Below, piece after piece: positions 41,294 through 48,792 of a stretch of 64,000 bases of DNA (its first letter is position 1; every line of letters begins with the position of its first letter). The stretch is from Enterocloster bolteae (GTDB lineage Bacteria; Bacillota; Clostridia; Lachnospirales; Lachnospiraceae). The stretch is from the NCBI RefSeq assembly GCF_002234575.2, contig NZ_CP022464.2:3844001-3908000 (forward strand), in the 5' to 3' direction. A model generated the notes under the pieces. That model saw nothing but the letters and a program-made list of their open reading frames with translations. It was not told where the DNA came from and did no database searches. The position numbers were made by a program, and so were the translations under genes.

Positions 41294-43040
41294 GATCATC
41301 TCCCCCTTTCTTCTGGGATTCAAATACTTCCCTGTAAATCTTATTCCTGGCAAACAGCTCCTGGGGCGTACCAAAGTCATCCACAGCGCCGTGGTTCAGC
41401 ACGATCACCTTATCTGCATCCTCCACAGAGGATATCCTCTGTGCTATGATTATTTTGGTGGTGTCAGGAATCTCCTCCCGGAACGCCCTGCGAATCATGG
41501 CGTCTGTTTTCGTATCCACTGCGCTGGTAGAATCATCCAGAATCAATATCTTAGGCTTCTTGAGCAGGGCCCTGGCAATACAGAGCCTCTGCTTCTGTCC
41601 CCCGGATACATTGGTTCCTCCCTGGTCGATATAGGTTTCATACTGGTCGGGAAACTGCCGGATAAACTCGTCTGCCTGGGCCAGACAGCAGGCCCGCTCG
41701 ATTTCCCCGTCCGTGGCATTTTCATTGCCCCACCGCAGGTTTTCACGGATGGTGCCGCTGAACAGGATATTTTTCTGCAGAACCACTGCCACCTGATTTC
41801 TCAGGGACTTAAGCCCATACTCCTTCACATCCCGTCCGCCCACTTTAAGACAGCCCCCGGTCACATCGTACAGCCTTGGTATCAGCTGCACAAGAGTGGT
41901 CTTGGAACTTCCAGTCCCTCCCAGTATGCCTATGGTCTCTCCGGATTTTATGTGGATATCCACGTCCTTAAGAGCCAGCTTCTCCTTATCTCCTATGTAG
42001 CTGAAAGACACATGCTCAAAGTCAATGCTGCCGTCCGCCACCTCCTGTACCGGATCATCCGGGTCTGACAGGCTGCTCTTTTCATCCAGCACCTCCACGA
42101 TACGCTCTGCCGAAGAACGGGCCATGATGACCATCACAAACACCATGGAGAGCATCATCAGGCTGGACAATATCTGGACCGCATAGATAATCATGCTGGT
42201 GAGCTCACCTGTTGTCATTCTGCTTCCCACAATGAGTCTGGCTCCCAGCCCTGATACCAGCAGGATGCAGTTATACATGCAGAACTGCATCAGCGGGCTG
42301 TTCCAGGCTACAATCTTTTCCGCATACTTAAACTGGTAAAAGACCTCCTGGGATATGTGCCGGAACTTTTCGATTTCATACGGCTCCCTCACATAGGCTT
42401 TTACCACCCGGATGGCGTTCAGATTTTCCTGAACCACGCGGTTTAACACGTCATAGCGCTTGAATACAGCCTCAAAATAGGGATGGGCCTTTATCACAAT
42501 GTAAAAGAGCCCCGCTGCCAGGATTGGCAGCACGATAAAAAAGATGGTGGAAAGCTCCCTGCTGATTCCCATAGCCATAATCAGCGCAAAACAGAGCATG
42601 ATGGGGCCTCTGATAGCAATGCGGATTACCATTTGGTACGCATTCTGCACATTGGTGATGTCCGTGGTCAGACGCGTCACCAGACTGGAAGGAGAAAAGC
42701 GGTCAATATTGGAAAAAGAAAACTCCTGTATGTGGTGGAACATATCCTTTCTCAAATTCCGTGCCATACCTGCCGAGGCCCTGGCCGCATTCGTCCCTGC
42801 CAGGATACCGAATACCAGAGCCATCATGGACATAACTAAAAGCACGGCTCCAATCTTCAGAATGTAGCCGATACTTCCCCCGCTCATCCCCTTATCAATC
42901 ATCAGTGCCATGACGCCGGGCACCAGAACTTCCATAAGCACCTCCAGCACCACAAAAACCGGGCAGAGAAGAGATGGCTTTTTATACTCCCGGACTGAGC
43001 CAAGCAAAGCCCGGACTGTCTTTTGATGTTGTCCTTTCAC
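41280..43040 (-). CDS. ABC exporter half-transporter, first subunit
   Basis: 586 residues from a GTG at 43038-43040 with AAAGGAGG 8 bases upstream; the longer ATG-started frame overlaps the MarR end. Six membrane helices, then the ATPase: Walker A 'GGTGSSKTT' (Ser for the usual Gly before Lys), signature 'VSGGQKQRL' and Walker B 'ILILDDSTSAVD', where Asp replaces the catalytic Glu. The H-loop reads 'IIAQRIS', Gln for His. One degenerate ATP site is the rule in heterodimeric exporters (BmrCD/TM287-288 type), so this is the non-catalytic partner of the 39404-41293 subunit. Confidence 0.93.
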   Translation of the reverse strand: MKGQHQKTVRALLGSVREYKKPSLLCPVFVVLEVLMEVLVPGVMALMIDKGMSGGSIGYILKIGAVLLVMSMMALVFGILAGTNAARASAGMARNLRKDMFHHIQEFSFSNIDRFSPSSLVTRLTTDITNVQNAYQMVIRIAIRGPIMLCFALIMAMGISRELSTIFFIVLPILAAGLFYIVIKAHPYFEAVFKRYDVLNRVVQENLNAIRVVKAYVREPYEIEKFRHISQEVFYQFKYAEKIVAWNSPLMQFCMYNCILLVSGLGARLIVGSRMTTGELTSMIIYAVQILSSLMMLSMVFVMVIMARSSAERIVEVLDEKSSLSDPDDPVQEVADGSIDFEHVSFSYIGDKEKLALKDVDIHIKSGETIGILGGTGSSKTTLVQLIPRLYDVTGGCLKVGGRDVKEYGLKSLRNQVAVVLQKNILFSGTIRENLRWGNENATDGEIERACCLAQADEFIRQFPDQYETYIDQGGTNVSGGQKQRLCIARALLKKPKILILDDSTSAVDTKTDAMIRRAFREEIPDTTKIIIAQRISSVEDADKVIVLNHGAVDDFGTPQELFARNKIYREVFESQKKGGDDHDGK

Positions 43041-43138
43041 TGTTAAAACCTCCTTTTTTTGTAAATTCCCTTGGATTTTGGGGCAATTTAAAGAGCCTAA
43101 GACGGCGCTGCCTGGTGGCAGCCATAGGCCCTTCCCCA

Positions 43139-43564
43139 TTACTTAAGATTCTTCATCATTTTCATCCCGATTCGGATGAATGTATCCAGTTCTTCCTTTG
43201 GAATATCCCGTGTTATGAACTGTTCCATTTCCAGGATATCCTTAAGCACCCGTCCTTCCAGCTCCCATCCTTTTTCAGTGGGAATGATTTTTTTACACCT
43301 GGCGTCATAGGACGCCTCCTCCCTGTAAATCAGGCCCTTTCGCTCCATCAGCTTCAGAATCTCCGTGGCCGTGGGGCGGCGCAGGTTAAATTCCTCCTCT
43401 ATATCCTTCTGAAACAGGTCCTGCTCCCTGCAGCGGCCGAGAATAAAGTGCAGGATTCCATTCTGGGCAGGTGTCAGCCCTCCCACACCCTCAGCGCTGT
43501 CAATCTTGCGCCGGATCAGGTTGGAAAGGGTGGCGATAAGGCGGACGGTAGGATTAACAGCCAT
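43139..43564 (-). CDS. MarR family transcriptional regulator
   Basis: 141 residues behind AAAGGAG. Winged helix with 'QKDIEEEFNLRRPTATEILKLMERKGLI' (recognition region, Pro-Thr-Ala-Thr-x-x-Leu) and the basic wing 'DARCKKIIPTEKG'. It precedes the two ABC exporter genes in one direction with about 100 bases between, an arrangement in which MarR proteins repress their own drug-efflux operon. A palindrome abutting the -10 of its promoter is the likely operator. Confidence 0.9.
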   Translation of the reverse strand: MAVNPTVRLIATLSNLIRRKIDSAEGVGGLTPAQNGILHFILGRCREQDLFQKDIEEEFNLRRPTATEILKLMERKGLIYREEASYDARCKKIIPTEKGWELEGRVLKDILEMEQFITRDIPKEELDTFIRIGMKMMKNLK

Positions 43565-43603
43565 GGAATTTACTCCTTTTATTATATGCAGAAAAACAGT
43601 TTC

Positions 43604-43648
43604 TGTTAGTCACCTAACAATTCTAAGGCAACCTATCCGGTCTGTCAA
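43604..43648 (-). promoter_or_regulatory. Promoter and probable operator of the marR-ABC operon
   Basis: Minus-strand TTGACA (43643-43648), 17-base spacer, TAGAAT (43620-43625). Directly downstream is the inverted repeat TGTTAG-N4-CTAACA (43604-43619), covering the start site. Confidence 0.75.
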
Positions 43649-43740
43649 CCAAATTCACACAATTGTAACGGCTCCGGCGCCAGGCAGGACCGGTCCGGTA
43701 AGGTTCAGGAGGGTTCCCCCATGATTTGATAAAATCCGCA

Positions 43741-43768
43741 TTTACAACCTGGATTTTCCTGCTATAAT
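43741..43768 (+). promoter_or_regulatory. Promoter of azlCD
   Basis: TTTACA, 16-base spacer, TATAAT, about 44 bases before the azlC start. Confidence 0.6.
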
Positions 43769-43811
43769 TGGTAGGGGTGTCTTATCCCAATTCATACTCT
43801 GAGAGGTTATC

Positions 43812-44531
43812 ATGAAACACAATTCACATCAATTTCATTGCGGACTAAAAGACGGCATACCCATCGGTCTGGGATACCTGGCCGTGTCCTTTACATTTGG
43901 AATCATGGCAAGGGGAGCCGGCCTCACCACCCTACAGTCCGTTGTCATGTCCTTTACAAACCTGACCAGCGCGGGACAATTTGCAGCACTGGGAATCATA
44001 CAGGCCGGGGCCCCCTTTATGGAAATGGCAGTGGCCCAGCTCATCATCAACCTGCGCTACTGTCTTATGTCCTGTTCCCTGTCCCAGAAGCTGGGCGCAG
44101 ACATGCCCTTCTTCCACCGTTTCTTTATGTCCTATGGAGTTACAGACGAGATATTCGGCGTTTCCGTATGCCGGCCCGGCTTTTTAAGTCCCTTTTACAG
44201 CTATGGGCTCATCTGTGTCGCCGTACCCGGCTGGACCCTCGGCACCCTGTTGGGAGCTGTTTCCGGGGAACTGCTTCCGGCACGCCTTTTAAGCGCCCTG
44301 AACGTGGCACTGTACGGAATGTTCCTGGCCGTGGTGATTCCGCCGGCCAAGACAAGCAGGATTCTCACCGGCGTCATCCTGGCCTCCATGGCCTTAAGCC
44401 TTGTGTTTGCCCATGTCCCCCTGCTGGCAGGTCTATCATCCGGCTTTAAAATCATCCTGCTAACCATCCTGATTGCCGGTGCCGCAGCCATTCTGTTCCC
44501 TGTAAAGGAGGAAAATGAACATGAATCATAA
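43812..44531 (+). CDS. azlC: AzlC family branched-chain amino acid exporter, large subunit
   Basis: 239 residues with GAGAGG upstream. Six to seven hydrophobic helices and the AzlC signatures 'DGIPIGLGYLAVSFTFG', 'SAGQFAALGI' and 'LIINLRYCLMS'. With AzlD it exports branched-chain amino acids or their analogues. It overlaps the azlD start region, so the pair is translated together. No Lrp-type regulator is adjacent. Confidence 0.92.
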   Translation: MKHNSHQFHCGLKDGIPIGLGYLAVSFTFGIMARGAGLTTLQSVVMSFTNLTSAGQFAALGIIQAGAPFMEMAVAQLIINLRYCLMSCSLSQKLGADMPFFHRFFMSYGVTDEIFGVSVCRPGFLSPFYSYGLICVAVPGWTLGTLLGAVSGELLPARLLSALNVALYGMFLAVVIPPAKTSRILTGVILASMALSLVFAHVPLLAGLSSGFKIILLTILIAGAAAILFPVKEENEHES

Positions 44532-44826
44532 TGTGTACCTGTATATTCTTGTGATGGCAGGCGTGACCTACCTGATCCGTCTTCTTCCGCTGACCTTGAT
44601 TAAGAAGGAGATAAAGAACGTATATGTCAAGTCTTTTCTCTATTACGTCCCCTACGTCACCCTGTCCGTCATGACCTTTCCTGCCATTCTCCACGCCACA
44701 GCCTCTGTGTGGTCCGGCGCAGCAGCCCTGGCAGTGGCTGTTCTTCTGGCCTGGAAGGGAAAGAGCCTGTTCCAGGTGTCCCTGGCCGCATGTGCCATGG
44801 TATTTCTGCTGGAACTGTTTCTGTAA
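44521..44826 (+). CDS. azlD: AzlD family branched-chain amino acid exporter, small subunit
   Basis: 101 residues, all hydrophobic with three to four helices and the typical 'GVTYLIRLLPL' near the N-terminus. AAAGGAGG ends 9 bases before this ATG; an ATG two codons earlier (44515) is also in frame but very close to the site. It overlaps the azlC end by 11 bases. Partner of AzlC in amino acid export. Confidence 0.9.
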   Translation: MNHNVYLYILVMAGVTYLIRLLPLTLIKKEIKNVYVKSFLYYVPYVTLSVMTFPAILHATASVWSGAAALAVAVLLAWKGKSLFQVSLAACAMVFLLELFL

Positions 44827-44853
44827 ATAAAACCATTTCACATCCCAGGACTC

Positions 44854-46152
44854 CTACAGCGACAATCCGCCTCTTGCCCTTGCCCGCCTGTCCATGATGG
44901 AATGGATGACAGGAACCATGAATATGGCCACGATTCCGCCTGCATAACCGTTATTATACAGGTTCATGCCCCCATACACGATTCCCACATTGAGGGCAAC
45001 GGAGGAATGCAGGTAGCCTGCCACGATTCCGGCCACCACGCCGAATTCCCCTGCCACCGGCGCAAGGGTGGTGGAGAATAAAAGGGCCAGCATGGGGGAT
45101 GGCTGATAAATGTTCCATGTCTTGGTAAAGCTGGCCAGATATACCCCCATCATCACCGGAGCTATGTTCCTCAGATGTTTTCCCGTGGCCCCAAAGCCCA
45201 CAATGGTGAAGATTCCGCAGATGGTAGGTCCGTTCAGTTCACCTCCCACTGCCAGTACAAAATAGGTGGCAAACAGTCCATTGACTCCCATGTTGAACAC
45301 AGTGCTGGCACCGCCTTCATCTCTCAGATAATCTGTTCCGCCGATTCCATAGGATTTGATAATTCTTCTGTAAGATTCCCAGATGCTTCTGCCCCGCACC
45401 GCAACCCCGAATACAATCATTCCGCCAAACAGTACGGACAGCACGATTCCAAAGATCTCATTGTTTCCCGTGGACCATATGAGCCTGGATTCTATCTCCA
45501 CTCCAAGGGATTTTAACACTGACACAATGACCGTCGCTATGATGCCTGCGGCAAACCCCACATTGTACAAAGAATATCCTTTGTGTGCAAAATGCACATG
45601 AGTGGAAAGGGGCGGCAGCACAAAACCTATAATCAGTCCCACGGCCAGGGCTATGGCCATCCGCATCACCACCGGCAGGTTGCCCACCTGCATCATCTGG
45701 GTGATGATGGGCGAAAGGCTGGTGCCGTAAAAGCCAATATAAATATACCTTCGCATGGACGTCTTGTGATACCTGGCGTACAGGTACACTCCGGCCAAAA
45801 TAGCCCAGATGTTAAGCAGGTTTTTGCCAAACAGCGAAAAACCGAACATCAGACAGCTGGAAGTGATGGTGTGGCCGTCCATGTCCATACCCATAAAGTA
45901 GATGATACCTATACTCATAAGAGTCAGTGCACCGGCGTTGATGAGGGCCGCCCCCACACCGCCCACAACAAAATAATCCGTAATCAGAAAATCCGGCTCT
46001 TTTATCAGACGCACGATTCCCGGACCGATTTCCTGGATTGGCTGCAGAAACAGCCCAATGACCATAAAATAAACAGGAAGCAGCGACAGCAGAAAAAACT
46101 TCTGCTTCCTGGTCAGGGATTTCAGTTCATGAAAATGTTCCAGATGTTTCAT
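44854..46152 (-). CDS. DUF1576 family membrane protein
   Basis: 432 residues behind GGGAGG, with about ten hydrophobic helices. The sequence shows an internal two-fold similarity: 'GFSLFGKNLLNIWAILAGVYLYARY' in the first half and 'IVGFGATGKHLRNIAPVMMGVYLA' in the second, each a Gly-Lys-x-Leu-x-Asn-Ile core. It is probably a transporter of unknown substrate. It is convergent with azlD, 27 bases away, and has its own promoter with an overlapping palindrome. Confidence 0.85.
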   Translation of the reverse strand: MKHLEHFHELKSLTRKQKFFLLSLLPVYFMVIGLFLQPIQEIGPGIVRLIKEPDFLITDYFVVGGVGAALINAGALTLMSIGIIYFMGMDMDGHTITSSCLMFGFSLFGKNLLNIWAILAGVYLYARYHKTSMRRYIYIGFYGTSLSPIITQMMQVGNLPVVMRMAIALAVGLIIGFVLPPLSTHVHFAHKGYSLYNVGFAAGIIATVIVSVLKSLGVEIESRLIWSTGNNEIFGIVLSVLFGGMIVFGVAVRGRSIWESYRRIIKSYGIGGTDYLRDEGGASTVFNMGVNGLFATYFVLAVGGELNGPTICGIFTIVGFGATGKHLRNIAPVMMGVYLASFTKTWNIYQPSPMLALLFSTTLAPVAGEFGVVAGIVAGYLHSSVALNVGIVYGGMNLYNNGYAGGIVAIFMVPVIHSIMDRRARARGGLSL

Positions 46153-46179
46153 AAATACCTCCCAATCAACATTCTTTTT

Positions 46180-46210
46180 CTATCATAACTGATAGACCCC
46201 CGGTTGGCAA
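46180..46210 (-). promoter_or_regulatory. Promoter of the DUF1576 gene with overlapping palindrome
   Basis: Minus-strand TTGCCA (46205-46210), 17-base spacer, TATGAT (46182-46187). The inverted repeat CTATCA-N4-TGATAG (46180-46195) covers the -10. Confidence 0.6.
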
Positions 46211-46280
46211 AGACATTTTTTACTTCTATTGGAAAATTTATTATTATGGGTTAGGTTAGGCAATCAGTGGTGCCATGCAT

Positions 46281-46320
46281 AAAAAGCGGCGGACAGCCTT
46301 CCTCAAGCCATCCGCCGTTT
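46281..46320 (-). terminator. Terminator of the hydratase-racemase-symporter operon
   Basis: Stem CGGCGGA-GGCTT with partner (46286-46300 and 46305-46317) and a T-run on the minus strand, 25 bases after the symporter stop. Confidence 0.85.
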
Positions 46321-46344
46321 ATCATCTTTTTTTCTTCCTTTCCT

Positions 46345-47583
46345 TTAACTGTTAGCCGTCTTACCCAGTCTTTGGGTTCTCTTTTTCTCCAGCCTGTCTA
46401 TGATGACCGTGGCAGACATGTCGCCCAGACAGTTCATGGTTGTGGTACCCATATCAAAGAATCGGTAGAAGCCGCCTACCATAATTACAATCTCCAGAGG
46501 AATTCCCACTGCTGCCGCTACAATCATAAGATTCATCAGGCCGCCGCCCGGAACACCGGAACCAGTGGAGGTAACCAGAGCTGTTACAAAAATCGTATTA
46601 AAAATCTGTCCTGGCGTGAGGGCAATTCCCATGGCCTGTGCGCTGAACAGAATGACAACGCTGCAAAGCACTGCCACGCCATCCTTGTTAATAGTTCCGC
46701 CCAGCGTGATGCCCAATCCTGCAACTGAGTCTTCCACTTCAAAATTTTCTTTGGCCACATTCATGCTGACTGGAATCACTGCAGCACTGCTGCAGGTACT
46801 GGCGGCAGCAGCTATGGTCGGAAAGCTCCTTTTCAAGAAATTCAGAGGGGTAATGCCGGTAAACAGCCATAAAATCAAACAATATACCACTATCAGATGA
46901 AGGATGCAGCACAAATAGAAGGTACCTAAAAGCTTGGACATGGTGAGCAGCAGGTTGATGCCGTATTTTCCCAGGGCATTGGCCATAAGACAGAATACTC
47001 CTATGGGAGCCAGCTTCAGGGCAATACTGATGATGGACATTACCAAGTCCGCCATACTGACAAACCAGTTGCGCACAGGCGTCCTCTTTTCCTCGGGCAG
47101 CATGACAATGGCTACTCCCATAATAACTGCTATGATTAATACCTGCATCATATTTGCATTGTTAAATGTTGCAAAAATATTGCTGGAAAACATATCTGTG
47201 AAGAACTTACCCACAGTAGGAAGCTCCGCTATCTCTACAGCCTCCGCACTGCCTTCTGTAAACTGGAAACCCACACCCGGATGGAACACTCCGGTTATCA
47301 CCAGCCCCAGGACCGATGCCGCCACTGTGGTAAACATATAAAAGACCACGATTCGGATACCGATTCTTCCCAGAGTCTTAGGATTATCCATACTGGTAAT
47401 CCCCTTTACCATCATGCAGATGACAATGGGAACAAGGAACATTTTCATCAGATTCAGCCAGATTGTTCCAATAAAACCAATGCAGGTAGCCTTTTCCCCC
47501 AACAGTATGCCTAGCAATGATCCCAGCAGCATGGCTATAAGGATTTTTGTGATATCATTCATCTTATTATACTTTTTCAACAT
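46345..47583 (-). CDS. Dicarboxylate/amino acid:cation symporter (DAACS family)
   Basis: 412 residues behind TAGGAGGGG. The fold is the GltPh/DctA type. The Ser-rich hairpin is present as 'AAAASTCSSAAVIPVS'. The substrate and ion site is 'GGTINKDGVAV' (normally N-M-D-G-T: here Asn-Lys-Asp-Gly-Val). Hairpin 2 is 'TSTGSGVPGGG'. It imports an acidic or small neutral amino acid or a dicarboxylate with H+ or Na+. It is third in the operon driven by the -24/-12 promoter at 51078-51094, 27 bases after the racemase-like gene, and presumably brings in the substrate for the enzymes encoded upstream. Confidence 0.93.
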   Translation of the reverse strand: MLKKYNKMNDITKILIAMLLGSLLGILLGEKATCIGFIGTIWLNLMKMFLVPIVICMMVKGITSMDNPKTLGRIGIRIVVFYMFTTVAASVLGLVITGVFHPGVGFQFTEGSAEAVEIAELPTVGKFFTDMFSSNIFATFNNANMMQVLIIAVIMGVAIVMLPEEKRTPVRNWFVSMADLVMSIISIALKLAPIGVFCLMANALGKYGINLLLTMSKLLGTFYLCCILHLIVVYCLILWLFTGITPLNFLKRSFPTIAAAASTCSSAAVIPVSMNVAKENFEVEDSVAGLGITLGGTINKDGVAVLCSVVILFSAQAMGIALTPGQIFNTIFVTALVTSTGSGVPGGGLMNLMIVAAAVGIPLEIVIMVGGFYRFFDMGTTTMNCLGDMSATVIIDRLEKKRTQRLGKTANS

Positions 47584-47610
47584 TTGTAATCCCCTCCTAA
47601 TAGAAATACG

Positions 47611-48789
47611 TTAGATATATTGAAGCACTCCGCTCTCTGATACAGCCAGCAGTTTTCCTTCCTTGTAATAACACCTCGCCGTGTGGGAGGAAATCTCAAT
47701 CCAGAACGAAGGCACCCCTCTCCCCCACTCTTCCATCCTCTGCTCCATCGTAATCTCTTCATCTCCCTGTCTGCCAAGAATGACAATTTCATCCCCCACC
47801 TTGGCATCCGGGAAATCTGCCAGATCTATGATGGTATGCTCCAGGCTGATTGTGCTGGCCACTTTCGCCTTTCTTCCGTGAAGAAGTACATATCCGCCGG
47901 CCAGCTTTGGACTAATACCGTCTCCAAGTCCTCCTGCCATAATTCCAATCCGCTTAGGCGAATCCAGTTTTACCGCTTTATAGTTCTCCCCAAATTTACC
48001 TCCACATACCTGGTTTATATGTATAAGCCGGCTCTTCCATGCCGTAATCGGATGCTTTAACTGCGGATGCCCCTCCCTCCTGTCAAGAGGTGAATATCCC
48101 CAGATTGCCCGTCCCGGACACACTCCGGTCATACGGATTTCCGGCAGTGCGATTCCTCCCGGTGTATTGGCCAGCTGGCAAAATGGTATCTTTTTTCCTT
48201 CCTCTCCCAACACTTCAATTGCAGCGGAGAACCGTTCATATTGCCACAGACCGTATTCCGCTGACACATCCGGCCAGTTTACTGCTGCCATATGACTGTA
48301 TACACCTTCCACATATAGGTTGGGCAATGCTGTGATTTTCCTGTAAAAGTCCGGAAATTCTTCCGCGTTTACGCCCAGCCTTCCCCTTCCCGTATCAATT
48401 TTAACAAATACAGGTACAGGTGAGGAGGCTGCATCTGATATGGCTTTTGCCTCTCGTTCCGACAGTATGGTGGGTATTAAATGATATTGGATGTAAAGCT
48501 CTGCCACCTCCTCTATGGTATTGCTGGCAAAAACAAGCAACGGCATCTTTACCCCATTTTCCCTCAGTTTAATGGCCTCGCTGATACTGCCCATACCAAG
48601 GTAATCTGCACCGCACGCCTCCAACTCCTTTCCGCACGGTACGATTCCGTGTCCATAGGCATTTGCTTTGACTGCGGGCATCACTTTCACATCCGGCCCC
48701 ACCATTTTTTTAAATGCAAAAAAATTGTCTCTCACGTTATCCAGACTGATCTCCAGCCAGCAGGAACGTTTCAGGTTATATCCGTCCAT
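47611..48789 (-). CDS. Alanine racemase-fold PLP enzyme with altered active site
   Basis: 392 residues; fold type III PLP protein. Lys41 in 'VKANAYGHG' binds PLP and the C-terminal beta domain ('VGDEIVILGRQGDE') is normal. By alignment from memory to Bacillus alanine racemase, the PLP-nitrogen Arg219 is Cys224 ('GVCPGRAIWG'). The catalytic Tyr265 is Leu288 ('GGLGDGIS' in place of G-Y-A-D-G), Tyr354 is Ser368, and 'CMDQ' is 'SLEH'. The two-base racemisation machinery is therefore incomplete. It may act on another amino acid or catalyse a different PLP reaction. It starts 3 bases after the first hydratase gene and is co-transcribed with the symporter. Confidence 0.88.
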   Translation of the reverse strand: MDGYNLKRSCWLEISLDNVRDNFFAFKKMVGPDVKVMPAVKANAYGHGIVPCGKELEACGADYLGMGSISEAIKLRENGVKMPLLVFASNTIEEVAELYIQYHLIPTILSEREAKAISDAASSPVPVFVKIDTGRGRLGVNAEEFPDFYRKITALPNLYVEGVYSHMAAVNWPDVSAEYGLWQYERFSAAIEVLGEEGKKIPFCQLANTPGGIALPEIRMTGVCPGRAIWGYSPLDRREGHPQLKHPITAWKSRLIHINQVCGGKFGENYKAVKLDSPKRIGIMAGGLGDGISPKLAGGYVLLHGRKAKVASTISLEHTIIDLADFPDAKVGDEIVILGRQGDEEITMEQRMEEWGRGVPSFWIEISSHTARCYYKEGKLLAVSESGVLQYI

Positions 48790-48792
48790 TTC

